This document shows positions 9,101 to 16,917 of a stretch of DNA of 64,000 nt, piece after piece. Source of the stretch: CAYMTR01 sp964393405 (GTDB taxonomy: Bacteria > Bacteroidota > Bacteroidia > Bacteroidales > Prolixibacteraceae); assembly GCA_964393405.1 (NCBI GenBank), contig CAYMTR010000006.1:38449-102448 (forward strand). The letters run 5' to 3'. How positions within the stretch are numbered: position 1 is the first letter of the stretch; each line of letters opens with the position of its first letter. The notes beneath the pieces were generated by a model that did not search any database, was not told the origin of the DNA, and worked only from the letters and a program-made list of their open reading frames with translations. Position numbers and translations under genes: made by a program.

Positions 9101-9381
9101 ATGCTGATTTTCCAGAGCCAAACACCAAAAAAGAGTATGATTACGCTGATGCTGTAAAACTAAGAGATGCTTCATTTATTTCATTGAGGAACTTATCTTT
9201 TGGTTATAATGTGCCTACTAAATTGATCAAGAAAACCCCATTCAAAGCTTTAGCTGTTTTTGTTAGGGGTAATAACCTGAAGTATTTCACGGATTATAAA
9301 GATTCTTATTCTCCTGAAATTGATCCATGGAACTTCCCAATTACTAAAACATGGACTTTCAGTGCTAAGATTACATTCTAA
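6193..9381 (+). CDS. SusC/RagA-type TonB-dependent outer membrane transporter (first locus)
   Basis: 1062 residues. SusC proteins form a 22-strand barrel that imports glycans with a SusD lid, driven by TonB. After a long N-terminus with a hydrophobic export segment (about 25-43) come a carboxypeptidase-regulatory-like domain (TITGKVVDESGISLPGVSVIVKG onward, about 69-150), the plug domain with RGQVSGVKISKGSGRPGAG and VIDGVPNTGG...DIASINILKDAAAASIYGASASNGVVLITTK, and the barrel. The barrel ends in a TWTFSAKITF strand with the terminal F needed for BAM insertion. The N-terminal extension before the CarbD_reg domain is somewhat longer than usual. The susD partner begins 27 bases downstream. No CAZyme gene is in the same transcription unit, so the substrate is not indicated. 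Confidence 0.95.
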   Translation: MKNELKFRKVYSSKESKFSSVFKITVLSFILSFCFVPNSYSSNGSDFDMNSETEINDEISGTSANQQKTITGKVVDESGISLPGVSVIVKGSTVGTITDADGKYSINVPASGKVLLYTFIGMNSQEIEIGNMTQINVTLAQGFVDLDEVVAIGYGSMEKNNVTGAISSIKTEEIMKAPVPNVVEALRGQVSGVKISKGSGRPGAGVDLLIRGKKSLSSTNEPLIVIDGVPNTGGNLADINPADIASINILKDAAAASIYGASASNGVVLITTKDGAFGKPSLSVEFSYGLSDLTMQPTMFNAREYVAVKNAASVGGGLGEKTPEKLLDDIELKNWGNGDSINETNWHEKLLKVGNIKNASVSLSGGTEKFHYYMNGDAYLEDGIAQYSTYNRYSMRLNADYSPYDFLTIGARVQLSKSLADETGSTLYNGSADFGDFVGNTPLGRLYDEYDRLVPTVKGDQFQYNPLYRYRESKVDRNSSRVYVNPWVEIKIIDGLTFRMNAFAEQRFENYKEFYSSIYNNSVLDADPGTNRIRIQLKEDMTYLWDNILNYRKIFNDIHSIDATLVYGIQTYDTYTLNTNGQGSSSDVLKYNDMSSVPSDKSTVSYDPDEWGKEYYVARIGYGFDERYNITATFRRDGSSKFGPLSKYGNFPSIAAAWNIHNESFMKSVEPISVLKYRISYGIMGNDNIPTYRYLATTANGSYTFNQTGYTGKTTDPSVFPNANLRWEVSNQFNTGIDFGFLNNRISGSIDYYNTLTSDLLLTEQIPSTTGYTQVMSNVGKTKNWGIDANVNFAILTGDFKWDMAVNWAKDHNEIISLSRYAVDENGNPVDDLANGWFIGQDIDVIYDYKFVGIYSTSEEDKALAAQMHPTIKNYGPGDAKIADLAGPITDENPTGGPDGVIDTHDQTFLGSPTPSWYGGLRNTFSYKGFELTVLFEAVMGVEKINGYYGGLTMRDNQIKVDYWTPEDQDADFPEPNTKKEYDYADAVKLRDASFISLRNLSFGYNVPTKLIKKTPFKALAVFVRGNNLKYFTDYKDSYSPEIDPWNFPITKTWTFSAKITF

Positions 9382-9408
9382 TATCAATGAATTTTAAAGA
9401 ATAGATAA

Positions 9409-10980
9409 ATGAAAAAAATTAAAACATATCTAATTGCACTTGGGGTAATTGCTTTATTCTCGAGTTGCGGTGAATCCATTGTAAATTTAGAGCCAAAAGA
9501 CAAATTCACAACTGATGTTGCTTTATCAACTTTGGATGGATTAGAAGGTTCAGTTTACGGTGTATATGAAAGGGCGAAGATGTTTTACGAAAGTGAAGTT
9601 ACAAGCACTTTTAACTGTCTTCAGACTGACCTTGTTAAAAAAGGTTCAAATATTGGTGATGCAAAAATAGGCTCTGAGCAAAGTTTGCTTGCTATTTTCG
9701 AATTTAACGCAGTATTCAATGGAAGCAATTCAATGGTCAAACAAATTTGGGATGGCTGCTATATTGGATTAAATCGTGCTAATCTTATAATAGAAGGAAT
9801 TGATAACCTTGTAATTGACTGGACTCCTGATAAAACAGCAAGAAAAAATCAAGTACTGGGTGAAGCTTATTTCTTTAGAGCTTTCTATCACTATACTTTA
9901 GTAACAAGATGGGAAAATATTGTATTGGCTGATAAAGTTTCTAACAATCCTGATGCTGTGATAACTTTGACCAGTAAAGATGCTGTTTATCCTTTGATAG
10001 TTTCAGACCTTGAAATGGCAATTTCATTTTTGAAAAGTGCTTCAGAAATTGGTTACTCCAGCAGAATTTCAAAGGGAGCAGCACACCATTTGTTGTCAAA
10101 AGCATTATTAGTACAGGGCGAATGGGCAAAAGCTGCTGAACATGCCGAAGCTGTTATTAATGATGGATATTACAAACTTGAGCCATTAGATAATATTTTC
10201 TCATGTTCACATGAAGACAATAAAGAAATAATCCTTAAGTGGGAATTTCTCAAAGGAGATGCTAATCATCAATCAAGAACTTGTCAAATGTGGTTACCTT
10301 TATATGATAGGGTAAACGGTGTAAAACGTACATTTGAACAAGGAGGACGTCCATATGCAAGATTACATGCAAGCGATTATTTTTGGACACTATACGAGCC
10401 TAACGATTTGCGTTTAGGAGCATACAATAAAACTCACTGGTATTACGATACAGAGACAGAGGCTGAGGGCTCAATACCTGAAGGAGAATTCGTTGGTGAT
10501 ACTGTAAAAGCTGAAACAATGACAGAATATGCTAATCTTGGTGCAATTGTTATTACTCCAACAACAAAGAAATATTTTGAAGATGGAACGTTCGGTAGAA
10601 AAGTTGATGATGCTTCAGGATGGAAAGATATAATCCAATACAGACTTGCGGAATCTTATATTGTTGCAGCAGAAGCGAACTGGAGAGCAGGGAATGAAGC
10701 AAAGGCTTTAACTTTTATAAATGCAATCAGAAGTAGAGCCGGTGTTGCAGACTTCACTTCTCTTGATCAGGAAAAAATACTTGCTGAACAAGCTCGTGAA
10801 TTAGGTCACGAAGGTCACAGATATGAAATGTTGAAACGTTTAGGTCTATTAGAAGAGAGGGTAAAACTTTACAATTTAGACGCTAGTCCTAATTTTCAAC
10901 CTTTCCATGTTCGTTGGCCAATTCCTCGTAATTTTGTAGAAATGACAAAAGTGCCACAGAACGAAGGTTATTCAGAATAA
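9409..10980 (+). CDS. SusD/RagB-type surface glycan-binding lipoprotein (first locus)
   Basis: 523 residues. A lipoprotein signal ends in the lipobox FSSC (Cys20), followed by the SusD family opening LEPKDKFTTDVALSTLDGLEGSVYGVYERA. SusD proteins sit on the cell surface as a lid on SusC and bind the glycan. TPR-like helices around QVLGEAYFFRAFYHYTLV are typical, and the C-terminal region has RLAESYIVAAEANWRAGN...FINAIRSRAG and LAEQARELGHEGHRYEMLKRLG. The final part runs WPIPRNFVEM, close to the family ending (xxPIPxxEI). It forms a pair with the upstream susC and is followed by an intrinsic terminator, so the unit is only susC-susD. Confidence 0.94.
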   Translation: MKKIKTYLIALGVIALFSSCGESIVNLEPKDKFTTDVALSTLDGLEGSVYGVYERAKMFYESEVTSTFNCLQTDLVKKGSNIGDAKIGSEQSLLAIFEFNAVFNGSNSMVKQIWDGCYIGLNRANLIIEGIDNLVIDWTPDKTARKNQVLGEAYFFRAFYHYTLVTRWENIVLADKVSNNPDAVITLTSKDAVYPLIVSDLEMAISFLKSASEIGYSSRISKGAAHHLLSKALLVQGEWAKAAEHAEAVINDGYYKLEPLDNIFSCSHEDNKEIILKWEFLKGDANHQSRTCQMWLPLYDRVNGVKRTFEQGGRPYARLHASDYFWTLYEPNDLRLGAYNKTHWYYDTETEAEGSIPEGEFVGDTVKAETMTEYANLGAIVITPTTKKYFEDGTFGRKVDDASGWKDIIQYRLAESYIVAAEANWRAGNEAKALTFINAIRSRAGVADFTSLDQEKILAEQARELGHEGHRYEMLKRLGLLEERVKLYNLDASPNFQPFHVRWPIPRNFVEMTKVPQNEGYSE

Positions 10981-11004
10981 TATTATTTTTCAAAGTTATA
11001 TTAG

Positions 11005-11038
11005 CAAAGGCAACTGGAAACGGTTGCCTTTGTTTTTG
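11005..11038 (+). terminator. Terminator of the first susCD unit
   Basis: CAAAGGCAAC (11005-11014) pairs with GTTGCCTTTG (11023-11032), followed by TTTTT. It sits just before the convergent LysM gene ends at 11043 and could also act in that direction. Confidence 0.85.
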
Positions 11039-11042
11039 AGTA

Positions 11043-13007
11043 CTAATTAATCTTAGAGATTGATTTTATCTCATAATCCGGAGTGTAATTAACAATGAAA
11101 AGTGATTTATTAATGAATCCCGAAAAATCTTTAACTCTTTTAAAATCAAGAAAACTTTGAAGAGTTTTAGGATGATATCTTGAAAGATTATTAATAAAAT
11201 TTCTTCCAAATTTGTTATGAGATAATGCAAAATGTGTTGCAATATCGTAGCCTCTGAAACTGTACTGATTGGGCTCAACAGAAAATTTGTTACGATATTT
11301 TGTTATAAAAGTCTTTACATCTTCATCACTGTAATCAATAAAATTAGGGGTAAGAAAGTGAAGTTTTAATCTGTGATAATATTCAGTGTTTATGCTCTTT
11401 AAATTTATATAATCACTCATTCCTATCAACGTAATGTCATAATCTTTAGATAATGTGTACAGACTGTTAATCGCACGACTTAATACAGCTTCTCTTTCAG
11501 TTCTATTTTTTGGTGCAGGGATGAAAACAATATTGCGAGCATCTTTCTTAAGATTTTCTTTAATTACCCAATAACCTTGTTGACCTCCACTGGTAAAATC
11601 AATTTCTTTAAATGATCCGGTTGATGACTTTCTTGAAGCGAATCTGCTGCTAATCTGTTTTTCGATATTAGCTTCGTTTACTTGCTCATAGCCGCCCAAC
11701 GATAGTAATATAAAGTTGTCATCATAGAATTCATTTCCAATAAAATCAGCTGTTTTTCTTAATATATAGTCTTTGGTTGGGTTTACCTGAAAATAGAAGG
11801 GATTATTGACAGTATGGTCATCGTCAGAAGATAATGGTGAAATAAAAGGTATCTGATTTTTGTGACAATAAGATGAAATGGTTTTTTGATATTTTGTTTC
11901 AATTGGTCCTATTATTAAATCAGAGTTTACAAGGTCTGTATGCCTTATAACAGAGTCAATGACATATTGTCCTGATAGGCAATCGTATACATCTAGCCTG
12001 ATTTCCATCCCTGCATTAGCAAGCGAGTCTAATGCTAAAATAAAGCCTTCATAAAAACTTAAAAAATTACGAGTCGATCCATAAAGATTTCTTTCGGTTT
12101 TATTCTTTAAAAAATTGTATGCATACGATTTATCTATTTTACTTATAGAGTCGTAATGTGCAAATTCTTTTGAGGATAATACTTCTTTGTTTAGTGTATC
12201 ATTCATTTCAAGATTAAATGGAAGAAATAACGTTACCCTAAAAATGTCACTACCCGGTTTTATATCTAAACTGGTGTTATTTTCATTTTCACTCTTGATC
12301 TTTTCATTCTTTGAATCAGTTATTGATCTTTTGTTTTTAGCGAAGAAGTCGCTTTCTAAAGTTTTATCATTCGATTTACCTAAGATTAAAGTATCACCAG
12401 CATTTAGGTCTCTGTTCACAAGAAAATCATTCCAATCTTTAATGTTTTCAATGGAGATTTCATATAGTTTGGATATTTTGTAAAGTGTTTCACCCTTTTC
12501 AACAATGTGCTTTTTAAAATCAGATGTTTTATCATGCTTAAGTGGTATCTTAATTACCATTCCAACTTTAAGACCATCCTTTAAATCAGGATTTATTTTT
12601 GTTAATTGGTCTTGGCTTACTCCGTACTTCTTTTGATAACTGAAAAAGGTTTCATCCTCTTCAACTTTATGAAATTTATAGTCCTTTTGGGTTTCATGTT
12701 GAGAAATTCTTTCATTTTTCTTGTTCTTTCTCTCTTTTACAACCTTTCTATTATCTTCTTCTGTAGGAATATTTAGAACCATTCCTGTTTTTAATCCATT
12801 GACAAGTTCCGGGTTTGCAGAAAGTAATTCTTTTTGAGTACAATCAAATTTCTTACACAAGGAAAAAATTGTTTCACCTTTTGTAATGATATATGTTTTA
12901 TTGACAGTTATATCTGATGTCTTGCTTTTATTGTCGTCTTGTCCGAATGCAACAAATATGAAAAGGAGTTGCAAAACAATAAGAGAGATCCATAATTTAT
13001 TATTCAT
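11043..13007 (-). CDS. Exported LysM protein fused to a periplasmic-binding-type domain
   Basis: 654 residues. An export signal (about 1-22, ending VAFGQ) is followed by three LysM peptidoglycan-binding domains: YIITKGETIFSLCKKF...MVLNIP (39-81), HKVEEDETFFSYQKKY...MVIKIP (113-155) and HIVEKGETLYKISKLY...LILG (167-210). Lysine-rich linkers lie between. The C-terminal ~400 residues resemble a Leu/Ile/Val-binding (type I periplasmic-binding) fold: FYEGFILALDSLANAGMEIRLDVYDC, LVNSDLIIGPIETKYQKTISSYCHKNQIPFISPLSS, NPFYFQVNPTKDY. Such fusions recur in Bacteroidota. The binding domain may sense a ligand or serve as a structural wall-anchored module; which is unknown. No transporter subunits are nearby. 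Confidence 0.88.
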   Translation of the reverse strand: MNNKLWISLIVLQLLFIFVAFGQDDNKSKTSDITVNKTYIITKGETIFSLCKKFDCTQKELLSANPELVNGLKTGMVLNIPTEEDNRKVVKERKNKKNERISQHETQKDYKFHKVEEDETFFSYQKKYGVSQDQLTKINPDLKDGLKVGMVIKIPLKHDKTSDFKKHIVEKGETLYKISKLYEISIENIKDWNDFLVNRDLNAGDTLILGKSNDKTLESDFFAKNKRSITDSKNEKIKSENENNTSLDIKPGSDIFRVTLFLPFNLEMNDTLNKEVLSSKEFAHYDSISKIDKSYAYNFLKNKTERNLYGSTRNFLSFYEGFILALDSLANAGMEIRLDVYDCLSGQYVIDSVIRHTDLVNSDLIIGPIETKYQKTISSYCHKNQIPFISPLSSDDDHTVNNPFYFQVNPTKDYILRKTADFIGNEFYDDNFILLSLGGYEQVNEANIEKQISSRFASRKSSTGSFKEIDFTSGGQQGYWVIKENLKKDARNIVFIPAPKNRTEREAVLSRAINSLYTLSKDYDITLIGMSDYINLKSINTEYYHRLKLHFLTPNFIDYSDEDVKTFITKYRNKFSVEPNQYSFRGYDIATHFALSHNKFGRNFINNLSRYHPKTLQSFLDFKRVKDFSGFINKSLFIVNYTPDYEIKSISKIN

Positions 13008-13042
13008 ATATTTTTCTTAAAGTCCTTAATTTTTATTGGAAA

Positions 13043-13050
13043 CAAATTTA
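13043..13050 (-). promoter_or_regulatory. -7 element (TAAATTTG) of the LysM gene
   Basis: The minus strand reads TAAATTTG, an exact TAnnTTTG match, 35 bases before the ATG. No good -33 element is seen. Confidence 0.4.
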
Positions 13051-13165
13051 AAGATTAAATAAGTACATTTCTTCTTATATGAAATGCTAAAGTAAAAAAT
13101 GTTGGGTTAATAATTTTTAATTTGCATTTAATTCTGATTTTTGCACTTTATAAACAGAATTTTGA

Positions 13166-13714
13166 ATGTCGGATGAAATGCTCATAAACAAATTGAAAGA
13201 CCCTTCTCAAAAAAGAATGGCCTTTCATGAAATGATTATTTTGTATCAGGAGAAACTTTATTGGAATATTAGGAAAATTGTTATTGACCACGACGATACT
13301 GATGATATTTTGCAAAATGTTTTAATAAAAGTCTGGAATAACATTGAATCTTTTAGAGGAGACTCAGAATTAAGTACCTGGATGACCAAGATAGCAATCA
13401 ATGAATCATTATCTTTTTTATCTAAAAAAAAGAAGAGAAAAGGGCTGTTCTCCGGATCTGAAGAAGAATATCTTAAAGGAAAATTATTGTCAGATGACTA
13501 TTTTGATGGAGAAGAAATCCAAAAGCAATTGATGGAAGCAGTAATAACTCTTCCTGAAAAACAAAGAATTGTTTTTAATATGAAATACTTTGATGAAATG
13601 AAATATGAAGATATCTCAGACCTTCTTGATACATCAGTTGGGGCTCTAAAAGCATCGTATCATCATGCAGTCAAAAAAATTGAAGAAAAGATTAAACAAA
13701 AAATTGTTTTTTAA
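13166..13714 (+). CDS. ECF-type RNA polymerase sigma factor
   Basis: 182 residues. The sigma-70 region 2 is visible at about residues 28-92 (YWNIRKIVIDHDDTDDILQNVLIKVWNNIESFRGDSELSTWMTKIAINESLSFL). Region 4 lies at about 120-178 (ITLPEKQRIVFNMKYFDEMKYEDISDLLDTSVGALKASYHHAVKKIEEKI). There is no region 3, as in extracytoplasmic-function sigma factors. A membrane protein and an exported Spy-like protein follow on the same strand, the usual context for an envelope-stress sigma factor. The next gene begins 60 bases downstream. Confidence 0.92.
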   Translation: MSDEMLINKLKDPSQKRMAFHEMIILYQEKLYWNIRKIVIDHDDTDDILQNVLIKVWNNIESFRGDSELSTWMTKIAINESLSFLSKKKKRKGLFSGSEEEYLKGKLLSDDYFDGEEIQKQLMEAVITLPEKQRIVFNMKYFDEMKYEDISDLLDTSVGALKASYHHAVKKIEEKIKQKIVF

Positions 13715-13773
13715 ATTTGAAAGAGATTAAACCTTTAGATTTTTTAATAGTCTTATTAAAGTAGTGATATTGA

Positions 13774-14208
13774 ATGGAAAACATAAACAGAAATAATATA
13801 AAAATGAAACCAGGTTCAAGATATCCTTTTCATGCTCCGGATGGTTATTTTGATAATCTGCCTCAAAAGGTTTTAAGCAGAATTGAGGAGGATGTTAATC
13901 CTGTAAGGAATTCTCCATTTTTAAATTTTCTTAAACCTGCTCTTGGATTGCTTGTGAGCTTTGTTATAATAACCGGAATCGTTTATGTTCCTGTTAAATT
14001 GATTTTTCCATCCAAATTGAATAGCTCTCAAAAGTCAATCGTCATAACTGATGGGTTTGAATTCTTTCTTACAAGAGCATATAGTGATTTAAGTTTGATA
14101 GAGGCCATTGAAAGCAATCAAAATATAGAAAATTTTGATGAGCTTGAACTGGAGAATGTATTACTGGCATCAATGTCAGAGTATGAATTAATTCAAAATA
14201 TTAAATAA
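13774..14208 (+). CDS. Single-pass membrane protein, probable anti-sigma partner
   Basis: 144 residues. A short cytoplasmic N-terminus contains FHAPDGYFDNLPQKVLSRIEE, a segment common in Bacteroidota proteins encoded beside ECF sigma genes. One membrane segment follows at about residues 51-71 (ALGLLVSFVIITGIVYVPVKLIF). The acidic C-terminal part (SDLSLIEAIESNQNIENFDELELENVLLASMSEYELIQNI) would be periplasmic. It has no recognisable zinc-anti-sigma HxxxCxxC motif. Position between the sigma factor and a periplasmic protein (2-base gap to the next gene), together with topology, suggests it holds the sigma factor at the membrane. This is inference; no biochemical family is certain. Confidence 0.7.
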   Translation: MENINRNNIKMKPGSRYPFHAPDGYFDNLPQKVLSRIEEDVNPVRNSPFLNFLKPALGLLVSFVIITGIVYVPVKLIFPSKLNSSQKSIVITDGFEFFLTRAYSDLSLIEAIESNQNIENFDELELENVLLASMSEYELIQNIK

Positions 14209-14210
14209 TT

Positions 14211-14681
14211 ATGAAAAAGAATTTGTTTGTTATTATAGCCCTGTTTTCAATTATATTCACTTTGAAAGCAAACTCTCAAGGCCCATTTGATTATGAAAGT
14301 TTTAAAGCTAAGAAAATTGCTTTTCTTACAAGTACTATTAATCTTACTCCGGCTGAAGCAGAAGTTTTTTGGCCTGTTTACAATGAATATGAGCAGAAGA
14401 GGCTTTCTTTAATGAATGATAGAAAAGAAATTGAAAAAGACATAAGTAAGAAAGTTGAGACAATGTCGGACCAAGAATGTACTGATATTTCTAAGAAATT
14501 GGCATCTTTTGAAAAGATTGAAGGGGATCTTGAAGTTGAATACAATATTCAATTTTTAAAGATTTTGCCTCCAAAAAAAGTAATGAAAATTAGGGTTGCA
14601 GAGATGGAATTCAAAGGGCACTTACTTCGGGAGTATAGAAAAGAAAAGAGAGATAATGAACGAGAAAGGAATAAGGATTAG
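14211..14681 (+). CDS. Exported Spy/CpxP-like helical protein
   Basis: 156 residues. The signal peptide (about 1-22, ALFSIIFTLKANSQG) is followed by a helical, charged domain. FKAKKIAFLTSTINLTPAEAEVFWPVYNEYEQKR resembles the LTxxQ-type opening of Spy/CpxP periplasmic stress proteins, where LTPAEAExFWPxYNEYE is the usual Bacteroidota version. The lysine/glutamate-rich tail (LLREYRKEKRDNERERNKD) is probably disordered. It starts 2 bases after the membrane protein, so the three genes probably form one envelope-stress operon. Members are thought to act as chaperones or stress sensors. The last 26 bases overlap the next gene in another frame. Confidence 0.7.
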   Translation: MKKNLFVIIALFSIIFTLKANSQGPFDYESFKAKKIAFLTSTINLTPAEAEVFWPVYNEYEQKRLSLMNDRKEIEKDISKKVETMSDQECTDISKKLASFEKIEGDLEVEYNIQFLKILPPKKVMKIRVAEMEFKGHLLREYRKEKRDNERERNKD

Positions 14682-15231
14682 AAATGCTTTTCCAAATGAT
14701 GACATATATGTTGCCGAATTACTCATTCAGGCAATGGGTAAATTGGCATCTTTTTTTACTTCAGGAGCCGATCATTTAGTACAAGTTTCGCTATTTCGAC
14801 ATTTCTTTTTACTAACAAATAATCAATATAGTTTTGAAAACACCATTGTATTTGAGGAAGATGGTATTATTCTTGGCTCTTCTAACGGCTATGATGGTTC
14901 AAGACTACATGAGCTCCGAGAAAAATTCTTTTCTTATATCTTGAATAAATATAGCGTCAGATTTCCTCCTTCAATTGATGAAACAGAAGGTGGTGAGTTT
15001 TATATCGACTGTGTAAGTGTTTTTGATAAGTACCAGGGTAAAGGTGTCGGAAAACTGTTGATAATGGCTATGTTGGAAAAGGGAAAGTTGCTGGGATTAA
15101 AAAAAGCAGGCCTTTTAGTTGACGAAAATAACGTTAAAGCGAAAAGATTATATGAAGATATCGGTTTCAGTATAGTCGATGAGAAGATTTTCATGAATGA
15201 CCTTTATTACCATATGCAAATTGAAATATGA
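14656..15231 (+). CDS. GNAT family N-acetyltransferase
   Basis: 191 residues from the start MNEKGIRIRNAFPNDDIYVAELL. The frame opens at 14596, but the family begins with the strand GIRIRNAFPNDD, so the ATG at 14656 is preferred; it overlaps the upstream gene by 26 bases, which suggests coupling. The acetyl-CoA-binding core is FYIDCVSVFDKYQGKGVGKLLIMAMLEKGKLLGLKKAGLLVDENNVKAKRLYEDIGFSIVDE. It has the Q/RxxGxG/A loop (QGKGVGK) and the N-x-x-A-x-x-L-Y-x-x-x-G-F motif. The accepting substrate is unknown. The gene converges on GH43 with only 4 bases between stop codons. Confidence 0.88.
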   Translation: MNEKGIRIRNAFPNDDIYVAELLIQAMGKLASFFTSGADHLVQVSLFRHFFLLTNNQYSFENTIVFEEDGIILGSSNGYDGSRLHELREKFFSYILNKYSVRFPPSIDETEGGEFYIDCVSVFDKYQGKGVGKLLIMAMLEKGKLLGLKKAGLLVDENNVKAKRLYEDIGFSIVDEKIFMNDLYYHMQIEI

Positions 15232-15235
15232 CTTT

Positions 15236-16876
15236 TTAGTTCACTCTGAACCAATTGATATCAGCATATCCAGAATCATTTGTTTTGAAATCTTTTAGCG
15301 CGAAGACTCCAATTTTAGCTCCAATCCACCTTCCAGCTTTTGCCGTAAAAAGACTTCCTGCTTTATTGAAATTCTGTCCGTCTTCACTATAATAAAACTG
15401 GCATATACCTCCTCTTTTCATTTCTAGTTTAAAGAAAACGTCAGAAGAAAGTATTTCCTTTTTTACTCCTGTCATCTTTTTTATTTCAGTTGAGGAATTA
15501 TATGCAATCTCAAATCTGATGTATTTCTTTCCGTCTATTTTAATTGCTTCTGCATAAGCATAGTCTTCTCCCATGATAACCAACCCACTCCTGTCTCCGT
15601 CTTGTTTAGGATTAAATGTCATGTATACTTCTGCAGTGAATTCCTCCGCAGGTAACTTTTGTAGAAGAAGATTTGGAATTTCCCATAAATTTAGACTGTC
15701 ATTTTCATTATAAATGCAGTTAAGTCTGAGGAACCCGTATGGAGAGGTAAAGGCCCATTCTGATCTAAAGTTAGCATTCCACTGCCATTGAAGTCCCAAA
15801 TCTAAAGAGTTGAATTCATCAGATACTGGTAGTTTATATAAACTATTCGAATCGCCGATTATGGGTTTCTTGTAAGAAATAACCGGTTCCCCAACACCAT
15901 CGTTGTTTTGATCTATTCCTATCATTGGCCAATCTGAAAGCCAATTTACAGGTTGTAAATGCAAAATTCTACCATATGCATCTTTATCTTGAAAATGGAT
16001 AAACCATGACTCACCCGATTTAAGCTCTATCAAACCTCCTTGATGTGGTCCATTTATATTTGAATTTCCTTGATGTAAAACAATTTTTTCTTCGTAAGGT
16101 CCATAGATATTTCTTGACCTTAAAACTAATTGCCATCCCGGCTTAACACCACCTGCAGGTGCAAATATATAATACCACCGGTTTCTTTTGTATAGCTTTG
16201 GACCCTCTACTGTTGGATGGTTTTTGTTGCCGTCAAAAACGAGAATACATTTTTCGTTAATTGACATTCCGTCAGGCGACATCTCGTTTATTACTAAAAT
16301 ATTTTTAAACCCAGCTCTGCTTCCTGCAAATGCATGTATCAGATATGCCTTCCCATTTTCATCCCAGAAAGGGCAGGGGTCAATCCACCCCTTTGCAGCA
16401 TGGATTAATTGAGGGGTACTCCAGGGACCCGCTGGATCTTTCGATTTTATTAAGTATATACCATAATCGGGATCACCCCAATAAATGTAATATTCACCGC
16501 TATGGAACCTTATTGAAGGCGCCCACACACCTTTCCCATGCTGAGGTTTGTCAAAAATATCGTAGGGCGCTTGTTTCGATAATGCATATCCTAAATTTTC
16601 CCAATTTACAAGATCTTTCGAGTGAAGTATTGGCAAGCCTGGAATGCAATTAAAACTTGAAGCTGTTAAGTAAAAATCATCTCCAACCCTTATAACATCA
16701 GGGTCAGAATAATCTGAATGAATTATCGGATTAGTGTATGTACCATCCAAATTGTCAGATTGCCAATATCCATTTTCATTTAGTTTATACAGTTCTGGTG
16801 TTTGTGCATGAACATTAGCCGAGAGGCTGAAAATGATAAATAAATAAATCCAAAATGAAAACGTGTTTTTTGCCAT
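15236..16876 (-). CDS. Glycoside hydrolase family 43 (arabinofuranosidase/xylosidase type)
   Basis: 546 residues, exported (signal about 1-24, ending NVHA-Q). The five-bladed GH43 propeller starts DGTYTNPIIHSDYSDPDVIRVGDDFYLTASSF. The inverting catalytic set is visible: Asp58 in YSDPD (base), Asp166 in GWIDPCPFWD (pKa modulator) and Glu224 in TVEGPKLY (acid). The C-terminal ~200 residues form a beta-sandwich of the kind attached to Bacteroidota GH43 enzymes (SDEFNSLDLGLQWQWN and following). The sequence resembles the subfamily acting on alpha-L-arabinofuranosides, which fits removal of arabinan or arabinogalactan side chains of pectin. It is the last gene of the pectin locus, 41 bases after GH105. 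Exact linkage specificity cannot be read from sequence. Confidence 0.9.
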   Translation of the reverse strand: MAKNTFSFWIYLFIIFSLSANVHAQTPELYKLNENGYWQSDNLDGTYTNPIIHSDYSDPDVIRVGDDFYLTASSFNCIPGLPILHSKDLVNWENLGYALSKQAPYDIFDKPQHGKGVWAPSIRFHSGEYYIYWGDPDYGIYLIKSKDPAGPWSTPQLIHAAKGWIDPCPFWDENGKAYLIHAFAGSRAGFKNILVINEMSPDGMSINEKCILVFDGNKNHPTVEGPKLYKRNRWYYIFAPAGGVKPGWQLVLRSRNIYGPYEEKIVLHQGNSNINGPHQGGLIELKSGESWFIHFQDKDAYGRILHLQPVNWLSDWPMIGIDQNNDGVGEPVISYKKPIIGDSNSLYKLPVSDEFNSLDLGLQWQWNANFRSEWAFTSPYGFLRLNCIYNENDSLNLWEIPNLLLQKLPAEEFTAEVYMTFNPKQDGDRSGLVIMGEDYAYAEAIKIDGKKYIRFEIAYNSSTEIKKMTGVKKEILSSDVFFKLEMKRGGICQFYYSEDGQNFNKAGSLFTAKAGRWIGAKIGVFALKDFKTNDSGYADINWFRVN

Positions 16877-16917
16877 GTATTTCGAAGAATTTCTTTTATT
16901 TAAAAATCAGGCAATTA

